Below, in pieces: positions 1-9,238 of a stretch of DNA of 61,865 nucleotides. The position numbers and the translations under genes are program-made. Origin of the DNA: CAYYYA01 sp964487895 (GTDB lineage: Bacteria; Patescibacteriota; Patescibacteriia; UBA1558; 2-01-FULL-52-15); the NCBI GenBank assembly GCA_964487895.1, contig CAZASM010000002.1:1-61865 (forward strand), given 5' to 3'. Positions within the stretch are counted from its first letter, which is position 1. Each line of letters opens with the position of its first letter. A model generated the notes under the pieces. That model saw only the letters and a list, made by a program, of their open reading frames with translations. It was not told the origin of the DNA and searched no databases.

Positions 1-2052
1 CAAACTAATACTTTCATCTTTAACAGCTTGCAATAGTCGCTCGGTCAGTGGACTTGGTTCTCCTGCTTTGGCAGCTGCAGCTTGCGTTAGGATTGACTGA
101 CGCTCTGTGTAAATATAACCCCTTTGCTTATTGATAACATCATCGTATTCCACTAAATGTTTACGAATATCAAAGTTATTGCCTTCAACCTTCTTTTGGG
201 CTGATTCAATCGATTTAGAGATCATCTTGTTCTCAATGGCAACATCCTCCGGTAAACCAAGGGCGTTCATAATCCCTTTCATCCGATCAGAACCAAAGAT
301 ACGTAACAAGTCATCATCCATGGAGACGTAGAATTGACTACTTCCAGGATCACCCTGACGACCTGAACGTCCACGAAGCTGATTATCAATACGACGGGAT
401 TCGTGACGTTCTGTACCAATTACATGGAGACCGCCGAGAGCTACAATTTCAGCATATTTCTCTTGATTGAAAGGAATTCCACCAAGTTTAATATCCACAC
501 CGCGTCCAGCCATGTTAGTTGCAATGGTGACACCACCCTTAATTCCAGCTTGAGCTAGAACTTCGGCTTCTCTTTCGTGTTGCTTAGCATTCAACAGGTG
601 AAAAGGAATACCCTCTCGCTCCAACAGCATGCCGAGTAATTCATTTTTTTCAATCGAAATAGTACCGATCAATATCGGTTGTCCTTTGGCATGACGCTCC
701 TTAACCTCCTTAATAACTGCTTGAAACTTACCATTCTCTGTTTTGTAAATACGATCAGGCAAATCCTGACGAATCATCTCTTTGTTTGTTGGAATGGTAG
801 TTACTTCTAAACCGTAAATTTTATTCAGCTCCTCCGCTTCGGTGGCAGCTGTACCGGTCATTCCGGCCAGTTTTTTGTACAGACGGAAGTAGTTCTGAAT
901 AGTAATAGTGGCCATCGTTCTGTTTTCACGTTGAATAACTACACCTTCTTTAGCCTCAATAGCTTGATGTAAACCTTCAGAATATCTGCGTCCCTGCATC
1001 ATGCGACCAGTGAATTCATCTACTATTAGAATCTCACCATCTTTAACAACATAATGTTTATCGCGTTGAAATAATGTTTTGGCTTTCAAGGCTTGTTCAA
1101 TATGATGAACAGTCTCCATGCCGTTTGTCTCATAGATATTGTCCACGCCTAAAGCTTTTTCCATTTTACTAATTCCGGCATCAGTCAAAGTAGCTGCTCT
1201 CAGCTTCTCGTCGACATTGTAGTCTTCGGTGTCAATTAATTGATCAACTAACTGAGCAAATTGCAAATATTTATCAGTGGACTCCATGTCTGGCGCTGAA
1301 ATAATCAAGGGAGTTCGAGCTTCATCAATTAAAATACTATCGACTTCATCAACAATAGCGTAGTTCAATTCACGCTGAACTTGCTCCTCTAAACTTTGAG
1401 TGAGGTTATCTCGCAAATGATCAAAACCAAACTCATTATTGGTACCGTAGAGAATATCTGCCATGTAGGCTTCTTTACGAGGAACTTGGCGCAAGAACTC
1501 ATCTTCAATTGTGACACCTAAATCTCTCTCCTTGTCTTCTGCTGGTGTAGTCTGGCTAGCGTCATAAAGATAAGCCTTATCATGAACAATGACACCTACC
1601 GATAATCCTAGAAAATCAAAAATCTGACCCATCCAGACAGCGTCACGTTTAGCTAGATAGTCGTTGACAGTGATTAGATGAGCTCCCTTACCTTCTAAAG
1701 CATTTAAATATAAAGCTGAAGTAGAAACTAAGGTTTTACCTTCACCTGTTCTCATCTCTGCCACCTGTCCACGATGTAATGTCAGTCCTCCAATTAACTG
1801 TACGTCAAAATGACGCATATTAAGTGTGCGTTTCGACACCTCTCGTACCACAGCAAAAGCCTCAGGTGCTAAATCGTCTAATGTTGCTCCTTCGGATAGT
1901 TTTTGTTTAAATTCTATTGTTTTAGCCTTGAGTTGTTCGTCCGATAAGGCTGAGATTTCTGGTTCTTTAGCGGTGATAAAAGCAACCTCTTGTTGGAGGT
2001 TATCTAAAAAACGCACATTGGCGTCGCCAAATAGCTTAGTAATGATGGACAT
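1..2052 (-). CDS. secA: Preprotein translocase ATPase SecA (3' end outside window)
   Basis: SecA is the cytosolic ATPase that drives unfolded preproteins through SecYEG. The 684 visible codons run from ATG at 2052 to the window edge with no stop, so the C-terminus is missing. Seen: a Walker A motif (MRTGEGKT, about residues 100-107), the DEAD-like stretch DEVDSILIDEA near residue 213, the preprotein cross-linking region after it, and the second helicase lobe with MAGRGVDIKLGG and GRSGRQGDPGSSQFY. These make the family assignment secure. The gene lies 5 nt downstream of hpf and there is no clear SD before the start. The C-terminal zinc-binding tail cannot be assessed. Confidence 0.97.
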   Translation of the reverse strand, partial: MSIITKLFGDANVRFLDNLQQEVAFITAKEPEISALSDEQLKAKTIEFKQKLSEGATLDDLAPEAFAVVREVSKRTLNMRHFDVQLIGGLTLHRGQVAEMRTGEGKTLVSTSALYLNALEGKGAHLITVNDYLAKRDAVWMGQIFDFLGLSVGVIVHDKAYLYDASQTTPAEDKERDLGVTIEDEFLRQVPRKEAYMADILYGTNNEFGFDHLRDNLTQSLEEQVQRELNYAIVDEVDSILIDEARTPLIISAPDMESTDKYLQFAQLVDQLIDTEDYNVDEKLRAATLTDAGISKMEKALGVDNIYETNGMETVHHIEQALKAKTLFQRDKHYVVKDGEILIVDEFTGRMMQGRRYSEGLHQAIEAKEGVVIQRENRTMATITIQNYFRLYKKLAGMTGTAATEAEELNKIYGLEVTTIPTNKEMIRQDLPDRIYKTENGKFQAVIKEVKERHAKGQPILIGTISIEKNELLGMLLEREGIPFHLLNAKQHEREAEVLAQAGIKGGVTIATNMAGRGVDIKLGGIPFNQEKYAEIVALGGLHVIGTERHESRRIDNQLRGRSGRQGDPGSSQFYVSMDDDLLRIFGSDRMKGIMNALGLPEDVAIENKMISKSIESAQKKVEGNNFDIRKHLVEYDDVINKQRGYIYTERQSILTQAAAAKAGEPSPLTERLLQAVKDESISL

Positions 2053-2057
2053 CGATA

Positions 2058-2390
2058 TTAAGATCGCTTAAAGATACTGCTTAATTTTCGTTGCCAGAGC
2101 TTTTTATTTTTTTGAACACGAAGTTGATTCATCAGTTTATTGACCGTCAAGTCAATTGCCTCACGAGCATCAGGTCTTTCCTCGACGACTCGTAATAATT
2201 TACCGGGAATGTTGAAATTTATTTCTACTCTGAAAACATCCCCTTTATTGTGATGAGTATCACGGCTGATATCCACACGACAAGAAATTACCTCCGTAGC
2301 TAGTTTATAGAGAGTATCCAAACGGGTGTTAAGATATTCCTGTAAACTCTCGGTTATTTCCAAGTTTTTACCGTAAAATTGTCTACTCAT
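2058..2390 (-). CDS. hpf: Ribosome hibernation promoting factor, short form (HPF/RaiA family)
   Basis: The 110-aa protein matches the S30AE/HPF fold: an N-terminal beta strand, a helix with LQEYLNTRLDTLYKLA, a strand with CRVDISRD, and a second helix with REAIDLTVNKLMNQLR. The family binds the 30S decoding region and stabilises inactive ribosomes in stationary phase. This is the short type, because the C-terminal dimerisation domain of long HPF is absent. The basic tail (KNKKLWQRKLSSIFKRS) fits rRNA binding. It sits just upstream of secA, an arrangement also common elsewhere. No SD is visible upstream. Confidence 0.88.
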   Translation of the reverse strand: MSRQFYGKNLEITESLQEYLNTRLDTLYKLATEVISCRVDISRDTHHNKGDVFRVEINFNIPGKLLRVVEERPDAREAIDLTVNKLMNQLRVQKNKKLWQRKLSSIFKRS

Positions 2391-2421
2391 ATAGTTAAAC
2401 TACCATGAAGGTGAGGAAAGT

Positions 2422-2757
2422 TCAAGCTACTGGAGCTTGCAGTTCAGTCTGTAAATCGTGAAGGTCTTGTTTAATGTTTTGGAACAGCGCTTGAACTAGT
2501 GGCACACTAGTGTTGGCTTTCCAAGTTACATTGATAGTTTCTAGCGCTTCGATCGTGCTGGTAAAGGCAAGATCCAAAGAATCCCAAGCAGTGAGTCCTT
2601 GATCACGAAATTTTCTCAAGATTTCAATAATCTGTCGCTTAATTTCTTGATCCATAGTTACTTCCCCGACCATAGTTTCCCAAAGAGAACACCGCAGTTT
2701 AACAGTGGAAGTAAATTTTTGTTTGGAATCGCTGACAACTAATTCAGATTCTGGCAT
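2422..2757 (-). CDS. Hypothetical protein (111 aa)
   Basis: I do not recognise this protein. It is soluble and mostly predicted helical, with no signal peptide, membrane segment or cysteine cluster. The middle (residues 35-75) looks like two amphipathic helices (DQEIKRQIIEILRKF and SLDLAFTSTIEALETI). It lies between murB and hpf on the same strand, with gaps of 45 and 31 nt, so it is probably co-transcribed with them. Upstream of the ATG is a TACAAT hexamer 3 nt away, too close to be a clear -10 element for this start. No function is proposed. Confidence 0.6.
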   Translation of the reverse strand: MPESELVVSDSKQKFTSTVKLRCSLWETMVGEVTMDQEIKRQIIEILRKFRDQGLTAWDSLDLAFTSTIEALETINVTWKANTSVPLVQALFQNIKQDLHDLQTELQAPVA

Positions 2758-2802
2758 AAGATTGTAATTAGACGAACTAAATAATAGAAAGTAAATTCTA
2801 AC

Positions 2803-3732
2803 TTAATTATAGACAAACCTGACCTCTTCTTGCAACTGGATGCCGTAGGTGTCTCTCACTTGTTGTTTAATAAAGCTTGCTAAAGTAATGATATTATCTG
2901 CCGTAGCCAGACCAGTATTAATAATATAATTAGCATGTTTTGGAGATACTTGAGCACCACCAATGGTCTTACCTTTCAAATCTAAACTATCGATCAAAAA
3001 ACCAGCTGGAATCTTCTTATGAATTTCAAATGGTTGCAGATCCAGACCTTGAGCTGTTAATTTACTAGTATCGATTTGATCCATCTGAATATTTTTAAAA
3101 ATGCAACCCGCTGAAGGCTCAGTTGGGTGTTTAGCTTTGCGAGTGGCTAGTCTTTCATCAATTAGAGCTTGACTGACAGCTGTATCTCCTTTCTTTAAAC
3201 AAAGAGCAACCTCAGTAATGACGTAGTTGTGTTCTTTGAAAGTACTATGACGATAAGAGAAATCACCGTCCGTAGTATTCATATGCTTGGCTTGCAGTGT
3301 ATCGACATCAATATATTTGATAAAGTCCAGAACATCGTGCATATCATGTCCATAGGTGCCAGCATTACCAACTACTGCGCCTCCGACCGAACCTGGGATT
3401 CCAGCCGCGAATTCTAAGCCGATTAAACCAGCTTTGATAGTCTCTGTAACTAATGAGGCTAAAATATAACCAGCTCCGACTGTCACTAGTTCATTGTTAA
3501 TAACTAATTGTTGATAGTCGAGCTTGATGACTAGCCCTCGATAACCTTCATCGGGAAAAAGTACATTGCTACCTCCACCAAGAATAAAGACACGTAGTTG
3601 TTGCTCTTGAGCCCAGCGTAGAGCTTCTAAAGTTTCCTCTGACTGAGTAACCACGACAAAGTAATCTGCTGGCCCACCGATTTTGAAAGTAGTATAGGGT
3701 GCTAAAGGAATGTTTTGCTGAAAATTAAGCAT
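2803..3732 (-). CDS. murB: UDP-N-acetylmuramate dehydrogenase MurB
   Basis: MurB reduces UDP-GlcNAc-enolpyruvate to UDP-MurNAc with NADPH and FAD, the second committed step of peptidoglycan precursor synthesis. At 309 aa it is a normal length. Seen: the FAD-binding GGGSNVLF (52-59), the second FAD loop GIPGSVGGAVVGNAG (111-125), YR at 160-161, the proton-donor loop SAGCIFKN (207-214, with Cys at the usual Ser position, a known natural variant), and the C-terminal catalytic Glu in EEVRF. The start overlaps the end of murGC by 8 nt, showing translational coupling. The absence of the extra C-terminal lobe suggests the type II form. Confidence 0.95.
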   Translation of the reverse strand: MLNFQQNIPLAPYTTFKIGGPADYFVVVTQSEETLEALRWAQEQQLRVFILGGGSNVLFPDEGYRGLVIKLDYQQLVINNELVTVGAGYILASLVTETIKAGLIGLEFAAGIPGSVGGAVVGNAGTYGHDMHDVLDFIKYIDVDTLQAKHMNTTDGDFSYRHSTFKEHNYVITEVALCLKKGDTAVSQALIDERLATRKAKHPTEPSAGCIFKNIQMDQIDTSKLTAQGLDLQPFEIHKKIPAGFLIDSLDLKGKTIGGAQVSPKHANYIINTGLATADNIITLASFIKQQVRDTYGIQLQEEVRFVYN

Positions 3733-6109
3733 TTTTCAAAGTATTACGTGCTAAAGAGTCGATTGTACCAGCTCCCATGAAGAGTAAAATATCATCTGAT
3801 GTACTATGCTGAGCTAATAAGCTCTCCACCTGAGACCAATTATCTGCGTACCAGTGAGGTTTGGAACCAAGATCATCACTTAGCTGTTTGGCTGGATCAC
3901 GCAGTTCATGTTCGTCACGACCGGCAACTTCATAAGTGTTAGTGATAATTACTCGATCAGCTCCAGCAAAAGCTTGGCTGAAACGTTCAAACAGTGATTC
4001 CGTGCGAGCATAAGAATGGGGTTGAAAGATAACTAAAACTTTCTTTTTTGGATAAAACTTTTGTGCCGCTTCGATTGTTTTGCTGATTGCAGTTGGGTGA
4101 TGAGCATAGTCAGAATAAGCTGGGCAATTGTGATAGTAACCGATTTTTTCGAACCGTCTCCAAGAGCCTCTGAATTCTGCTAAACACTTCAGGACTGCGG
4201 AGAAATCAAAACTAAGATAGTCAGCGACGGTAATAGCTGCTAAAGCGTTGTAGATATTAAAACGTCCAGGAACTTGCAGTGTAACTGTGGCCCTTAAAGT
4301 GCCGTCGATCAGCAAATCGAACTGGTTGTGTTGATCAATCGTTTGAATATTGACTGCCTGAATGTCGGCTGCTGCGTCAATAGCAAAGGTTCTCTGTTTA
4401 GCTTTTGTAGTAATTATTTGAGAGTTAATATCATCAGCATTACGTACCAGTAGACCCTCCGAAGGTAAGGAGTCAACAAATTTTTGAAACTGACTTTGGA
4501 TATGTTTTAGGTCTGTAAAATAATCCAGATGATCCTCTTCAATATTTGTTATCACCACAACTTTAGGCCGAATATTGAGCATGTGTGAACGATATTCACA
4601 AGCTTCGACTATCAAGAGTTCAGAAGCTCCGGCTAAAAAGTTTCCAGAAAATTGCGGGATTAAACCACCAACAATTACAGTGGGATCATGTTTGGCCTCT
4701 TGAGCCATAAAACCTAGTAAGCCTGTAGTTGTGGTTTTACCATGAGTGCCAGAAACAGCTACTGTGTTATATTTTTCGGACAATAGTCCTAGATATTCAT
4801 TATAAGTATAGGTGGGAATATGCAGACGTTTAGCTTCTACCAATTCCTCATGATTAGCTGGTAAAGCCGAGGAATAGATAAACATGCTAATATTTTTGGG
4901 AATATTTTTCTTTGTCTGTCGGTAATAAATTTTAACACCTAAAGCTTCCAAGCCTTCTGTCACAGTACTGGAGGCCAAATCAGAGCCAGTAACTTTATAG
5001 TTTTGGTGCAAAAAATATCTAGCCAGAGCTGAGAGACCGATACCGCCAATACCGGACAAGTAGACAACTTGTTTTAGCTCAATGGTTAGAGAGATACTTT
5101 CCTTAATCAGTTTTACATAGTTGCTAGTAGCTTGAGGGTTGAAGAGTTTTTTCAAAATCTGGCCCTGTTTTTTGGCTTTGTGTTGGTCATTATGTAATAA
5201 CTCTACGGCCTGCAATAATTCTTGTCCTTTTCCTTGGGAGACAACTTGGGCCGCTTGTTGTTGTAAAAAAAATCCAGCATTACTTTCTTGGTGGCTGTTT
5301 GGTAGCGGTATGATAATTACTGGTTTCGCTACGGAGGCTAACTCCGTCAAAGTAGAAATGCCGCCGCGAGTGATGACAATTGAAGCATTTGCTAGTAGTA
5401 CTGGCAACTCCTCATCGATGAATTTATACCAATGATAATTTGTTTGATTTAAACGTAAAGCCTGATCAGCATTAAACTTCCCTAAGACGTGGTGGATAAC
5501 AAAGCGTTCAGATAAGCTAGGAATAAATTCATTGACAAAGGCGTTAAGACCACGAGCTCCTTGGCCACCGCCAAGAATAACAATATTAGGTTTATCACTT
5601 GTTTCTGATGGCGCAGGTAAATTACGCACGGGATTACCGATACAGGTTACATTTTTCGGTGAGAATAATTTTGCTTGTTGTTCGAAGGTTGTAGTTATTT
5701 TATCAGCCAGTGGAGCCATTAGGCGGTTTGCTAGGCCAAGTTCTAAATCTTGCTGGTGGACAAATATCTTTTTACCCAAAAGTTTGCCAGCGAAAACTAC
5801 TGGCACAGCGACGAAACCTCCAGCGGTCAAGATAATATCTGGTTGGTAGTTCGCTACAATATAGAGCGCCTGAAAAAAACCAATAATCAGATTGACAATA
5901 TCTGTAATATTTTTCCAACTAAGATAACGCCGCAGTTTGCCTGCGGAAATACTGACAGTTCGAATCCCTCTACTTTTCAGAAAGGCAATCTCTGGACCAG
6001 AGCGCGTAGTAACACAAAGATAGTCAGCTTCAGGAAACTGCGCTTTGATAGCTGCCAATGGTGCAACTGGTCCCAGACTACCGCCTCCGGCTAAAAGAAT
6101 CTTATTCAT
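3725..6109 (-). CDS. murG-murC: Fused MurG-MurC: lipid II GlcNAc transferase and UDP-MurNAc--L-alanine ligase
   Basis: One continuous 794-codon frame carries two enzymes. Residues 1 to about 345 are MurG (GT28), which adds GlcNAc to lipid I at the membrane. It has the glycine loop GGGSLGPVAPLAA, the UDP-binding RGGISTLTELA (248-258) and a C-terminal PLPNSHQESNA. Residues from about 347 to 794 are MurC, which adds L-Ala to UDP-MurNAc. It has the N-terminal LSGIGGIGLSALA, the ATP loop SGTHGKTTTTG (453-463), EEDHLDYF and YAHHPTAI. There is almost no linker. The His in the usual MurG GGTGGH loop is replaced (GGGSLGP). It overlaps ftsW and murB by 8 nt each. The fusion joins the first dedicated cytoplasmic ligation step with the last membrane step. 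Confidence 0.94.
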   Translation of the reverse strand: MNKILLAGGGSLGPVAPLAAIKAQFPEADYLCVTTRSGPEIAFLKSRGIRTVSISAGKLRRYLSWKNITDIVNLIIGFFQALYIVANYQPDIILTAGGFVAVPVVFAGKLLGKKIFVHQQDLELGLANRLMAPLADKITTTFEQQAKLFSPKNVTCIGNPVRNLPAPSETSDKPNIVILGGGQGARGLNAFVNEFIPSLSERFVIHHVLGKFNADQALRLNQTNYHWYKFIDEELPVLLANASIVITRGGISTLTELASVAKPVIIIPLPNSHQESNAGFFLQQQAAQVVSQGKGQELLQAVELLHNDQHKAKKQGQILKKLFNPQATSNYVKLIKESISLTIELKQVVYLSGIGGIGLSALARYFLHQNYKVTGSDLASSTVTEGLEALGVKIYYRQTKKNIPKNISMFIYSSALPANHEELVEAKRLHIPTYTYNEYLGLLSEKYNTVAVSGTHGKTTTTGLLGFMAQEAKHDPTVIVGGLIPQFSGNFLAGASELLIVEACEYRSHMLNIRPKVVVITNIEEDHLDYFTDLKHIQSQFQKFVDSLPSEGLLVRNADDINSQIITTKAKQRTFAIDAAADIQAVNIQTIDQHNQFDLLIDGTLRATVTLQVPGRFNIYNALAAITVADYLSFDFSAVLKCLAEFRGSWRRFEKIGYYHNCPAYSDYAHHPTAISKTIEAAQKFYPKKKVLVIFQPHSYARTESLFERFSQAFAGADRVIITNTYEVAGRDEHELRDPAKQLSDDLGSKPHWYADNWSQVESLLAQHSTSDDILLFMGAGTIDSLARNTLKNA

Positions 6110-7271
6110 GAGATTTGGTGTATTTAGAAATATTGATCACAATGGCCAAAGCCATCATCACTACTGCCAAATTACTACCACCTAAGCTGATAAATGGCAA
6201 GGGAAGGCCGGTCAAAGGCAAGATACCAATAATAGCTCCAATATTTACTAGACTTTGGACAGTAATCCAGGTGATAATGCCTGTAGTGAGTAGTTTGGCA
6301 AAAGTATCTGGTGCACGCTTAGCAATACGCAAACCACGAAGACAGACAAAGAGGAAAAGCAGCAAGAGAAAAATACAGAAAATAAAGCCCCACTCCTCAG
6401 CAATGATGGCAAAGATTGAATCCGCAGCGACCTCTGGTAAATAGTTAAATTTTTGTCGAGATTGACCCAAACCAAGACCAAAGATACCACCAGAGCCAAC
6501 AGCAATTAAAGCTTGTTTTAACTGATAGCCGGCACCTTGAGTGTCAAAATCAGGATGTAGGAAGGTAGTTAGGCGTTCTAAACGGTATGGTGCAATTTTC
6601 ACCATAATCGCAATCATTAATCCAGATAAACCTCCCAGAACTGCCAATTGCGATAGTCTCATCCCAGCGACAAAAAACATAATAATAGCGACCATGAGGA
6701 AGATTAACATCGTTCCTAGGTCTGGTTGAAGTAAAATTAAACCTCCAGTTAGTCCGACGATAATCAGGAAAGGCAAAAAAGTGTGTTGCCAGTCTTTAAT
6801 CATTTTTTGTTTGGATTCTAACCAGATAGCCAAATAGATGATAAAGGTTAATTTCGCTAGCTCACTGGTTTGAACTCTGATACCAGCTAGTGAGATCCAA
6901 CTTCGAGAGCCGTTAAAGACAACGCCTAAGCCAGGAATGAAGACTAAAATTAGTAGTCCGATTGTCAGAGCGAGCCACAACCAGGACAGTTTCTTTAAAT
7001 AGGTGTACGGTATTCTGATGAAAAGTAGAAATAACAAACAGCCAGGTAAAAAACCGCGCGTAATTTGTTGCTTCACAAAGTAATAGGTATCGCTCTGCTC
7101 TTGGAAGCCTTTGACTGAAGTGGCCGAGGATAATAGCAATAAACCGAAGAAAATGATAATGCCAGTCAAAATCAATAAAATATAATCTGGCTGATGTGGG
7201 CCAGAGTGCGCCGACAACGGATGCCAGATTTTTTGCCAAATAGACTTTAGGCCTTTATAACGTGGAGCCAT
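6102..7271 (-). CDS. ftsW: SEDS-family peptidoglycan glycosyltransferase FtsW (or RodA)
   Basis: This 389-aa polytopic membrane protein (about ten hydrophobic segments after a 30-residue cytosolic N-terminus) is a SEDS polymerase that makes glycan strands from lipid II. Seen: GSRSWISLAGIRVQTSELAKL-type loop at about residues 128-147, PDLGT, the catalytic-loop region LPEVAADSIFAIIAEEWGF, and GLPLPFISLGGSNL near the C-terminus. Its place between mraY and murGC in a dcw-like order favours FtsW (division) over RodA. The mre cluster elsewhere in the window has PBP2 but no second SEDS gene, so this protein might serve both roles. Confidence 0.92.
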   Translation of the reverse strand: MAPRYKGLKSIWQKIWHPLSAHSGPHQPDYILLILTGIIIFFGLLLLSSATSVKGFQEQSDTYYFVKQQITRGFLPGCLLFLLFIRIPYTYLKKLSWLWLALTIGLLILVFIPGLGVVFNGSRSWISLAGIRVQTSELAKLTFIIYLAIWLESKQKMIKDWQHTFLPFLIIVGLTGGLILLQPDLGTMLIFLMVAIIMFFVAGMRLSQLAVLGGLSGLMIAIMVKIAPYRLERLTTFLHPDFDTQGAGYQLKQALIAVGSGGIFGLGLGQSRQKFNYLPEVAADSIFAIIAEEWGFIFCIFLLLLFLFVCLRGLRIAKRAPDTFAKLLTTGIITWITVQSLVNIGAIIGILPLTGLPLPFISLGGSNLAVVMMALAIVINISKYTKSHE

Positions 7272-7277
7272 GAAGTA

Positions 7278-8330
7278 TTACGATAATGTTTTATCTAAAA
7301 TAGCCAAGATAATCCCCAGTGTTGAGGCGACTGCAGAAATAACCCAAAAACGCATAACTACTTTTGGTTCAGACCAGCCAATAGCTTCGAAGTGATGATG
7401 AATAGGTGTAGAATGAAAAATTTTACGCTTAAATATTTTTTTTGAAGTCATTTGGACTATGACCGATAGCGATTCAATCAAAAGAATGAAACCAATAACA
7501 GGTAAAAGTAAAGCTGATTGTGTTAATAAAGCTACAACTCCTAAAGTAACACCTAAAGACATCGCTCCGGTATCTCCCATAAAGAAACGAGCCGGATTAA
7601 TATTGAACCAGAGAAAAGCTAATAGCGCTCCGATAATAACCGAGCAAAAAGCAGCCAGATCATATTTCCCTAGAATAAAGGCAATAGTACCGTAGCTAGC
7701 AAAACAGGACAGTAAAACACCGCCAGCAAGACCATCGAGTCCGTCAGTTTCGTTAACTGAGAAGGCAGTGGCTACAATCACGAAGACAAAGACCACAATG
7801 TACCACCAGCCAAGACTGTACTCTCCGACAAAAGGAATGTGCAGAATATCCCAATCAAGTTTGAAATAAAACCACAGCGCACCTACCAAAGCAATGAGTG
7901 TATAAGTTATTAACCGGTGTTTTACTGTCATACCGCCCCCCTTACCGCCTCCGCGTTTGCGTACATTGAACCAATCATCCACTAAGCCAACTAAGGCAGA
8001 AGAAATAAATACGCCCAAAGGTAGTAGCGTCTCAGAACGAGAAAAGAAATTTAAACTGGTTAACCAGGCAGGCATCAGGGATAGCTGACTAAGCCCTGCA
8101 ATGCCAGCGATCATGAGTAATAAAGTCATCCAGATAATTACCCCGCCCATTGTTGGGGTACCTGATTTATCTTTATGCAATTTCGAATAAACTGGAGTTG
8201 AGCCTTCATCACGAATCGATACTCCTAATTTATAGCGATATAAGAAATGAGTTAAGACCGGCGTCAGAACCATAGCAATGATGAATGCTATAGTGCTCAG
8301 TATTAATAGACGAATAATTTCAAAATTCAT
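7278..8330 (-). CDS. mraY: Phospho-N-acetylmuramoyl-pentapeptide transferase MraY
   Basis: MraY transfers phospho-MurNAc-pentapeptide from UDP to undecaprenyl phosphate to give lipid I. The 350-aa polytopic protein shows all family signatures: the Asp pair in GLVDDWFNVRKR, NETDGLDGLAGG, FFMGDTGAMSLG and the late HSTPIHHHFEAIGW histidine loop. A glycine- and lysine-rich stretch (KRGGGKGGG) follows the DD motif. It lies 6 nt before ftsW and 2 nt after a small membrane protein gene, so the block is an operon. No SD is seen upstream. Confidence 0.96.
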   Translation of the reverse strand: MNFEIIRLLILSTIAFIIAMVLTPVLTHFLYRYKLGVSIRDEGSTPVYSKLHKDKSGTPTMGGVIIWMTLLLMIAGIAGLSQLSLMPAWLTSLNFFSRSETLLPLGVFISSALVGLVDDWFNVRKRGGGKGGGMTVKHRLITYTLIALVGALWFYFKLDWDILHIPFVGEYSLGWWYIVVFVFVIVATAFSVNETDGLDGLAGGVLLSCFASYGTIAFILGKYDLAAFCSVIIGALLAFLWFNINPARFFMGDTGAMSLGVTLGVVALLTQSALLLPVIGFILLIESLSVIVQMTSKKIFKRKIFHSTPIHHHFEAIGWSEPKVVMRFWVISAVASTLGIILAILDKTLS

Positions 8331-8332
8331 AA

Positions 8333-8686
8333 TTAAAGATAAGGACCAATAACTAAAATGTAGAGGAAGAAACCAATAGCACAGACAGCTGCTGCAACTT
8401 GAAGGTATAGGCTAAGGTATTTATCTCGAGCATAGTTTCTATAGGACAGACTAAAGTTAACAAAAGCGATCAAAATGATGCCAAGCCAATAAACCCACAT
8501 CCAGACCCAAGAGCCAATCTGATCAATACCATAAAATCGATTATAATGCAGAGTAATACTGTCGCTGTAGGTAGGCTGCCGTAAACCAATGATACCGCCG
8601 GCTAGTAAGACAAACAGAATCGTCAGATTAAAAAAAAGTGATACGTACCGTTCACGATAAAATAGCCAGAGTGATCTAAGCTTCAT
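8333..8686 (-). CDS. Small membrane protein, hypothetical (117 aa)
   Basis: The protein has three hydrophobic segments (about residues 18-36, 61-80 and 92-115). Between the first two is an exposed loop containing ITLHYNRFYGIDQIG. I believe similar small proteins with an LHYN-x-x-x-GID loop are found in other CPR genomes, but I cannot search for them. It is the first gene of the mraY-ftsW-murGC-murB block, only 2 nt from mraY. A role at the membrane in envelope synthesis is possible from context only. Confidence 0.7.
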   Translation of the reverse strand: MKLRSLWLFYRERYVSLFFNLTILFVLLAGGIIGLRQPTYSDSITLHYNRFYGIDQIGSWVWMWVYWLGIILIAFVNFSLSYRNYARDKYLSLYLQVAAAVCAIGFFLYILVIGPYL

Positions 8687-8743
8687 AGTTAACTATTGGA
8701 GCAAATAACATGGAATCATTATACCTATCTTGAGGCTGCTTGA

Positions 8744-8968
8744 CTAGACTGTCAGGACCTCAGATATTTCAGGAAAAGCTTGATGTAGCTCTTCCTTAAT
8801 ATAACCAGTCAAAGTGACATCAGAGATTGAACAATGACTGCAGGCTCCGAGGAAACGTAGCTTGAGAACTTTAGATTTCTGATCGTAATCAACCAGCTCG
8901 ACATCACCACCATCGCTATTCAAAGCCGGCCTCAGAGTGTCAAGAAATATGGCTATTTTTTCTTCCAT
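8744..8968 (-). CDS. NifU C-terminal-domain protein (Fe-S cluster scaffold type)
   Basis: This 74-aa protein is a complete stand-alone NifU C-terminal domain. It has an N-terminal helix with LDTLRPALNSDGGDVELVD, a beta strand, and the two-cysteine motif GACSHCSISDVTL, where a labile [4Fe-4S] cluster is held in this family. The family acts as an Fe-S scaffold or carrier (Nfu-like). It is separated from the mraY operon by 57 nt. No other Fe-S assembly gene is in the window. Confidence 0.92.
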   Translation of the reverse strand: MEEKIAIFLDTLRPALNSDGGDVELVDYDQKSKVLKLRFLGACSHCSISDVTLTGYIKEELHQAFPEISEVLTV

Positions 8969-9042
8969 AGGTCAATACTAAGGTAATTCTCCTATTTTAT
9001 CAACCACAGACAGAGAAGTTCTAAGTTCGAAGCACTAAGTTC

Positions 9043-9077
9043 CCCGCCCGACTCGCTGCGCTTCGCAGGCGGGCGGG
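9043..9077. repeat. Nested GC-rich palindrome (REP-like)
   Basis: CCCGCCCG (9043-9050) pairs with CGGGCGGG (9070-9077). Inside, CTGCG (9056-9060) pairs with CGCAG (9064-9068) around a CTT loop. It sits in AT-rich intergenic DNA. No U-tract follows on either strand, so it is more likely an interspersed palindrome than a terminator. Confidence 0.7.
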
Positions 9078-9192
9078 TAAACAAGTTCAAATATCAAATA
9101 AACAAGGTTCCAACAAGAACGTGACTTTTTGGATTTGGCATTTGTTTAGGGTTTCGAATTTAGAGCTTCGAGTTTGCAATGGCCTTGCGCCA

Positions 9193-9220
9193 TTGACTTT
9201 CGTATTTTGTTCGGTATACT
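9193..9220 (+). promoter_or_regulatory. Predicted promoter of lexA
   Basis: TTGACT (9193-9198), a 16-nt spacer and TATACT (9215-9220). Transcription would start near 9227, giving a leader of about 113 nt. A palindromic GTATAC overlaps the -10 element and might belong to an autoregulatory LexA site, but no known operator consensus is matched. Confidence 0.6.
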
Positions 9221-9238
9221 TAAAGTAGTAAGAATTAT

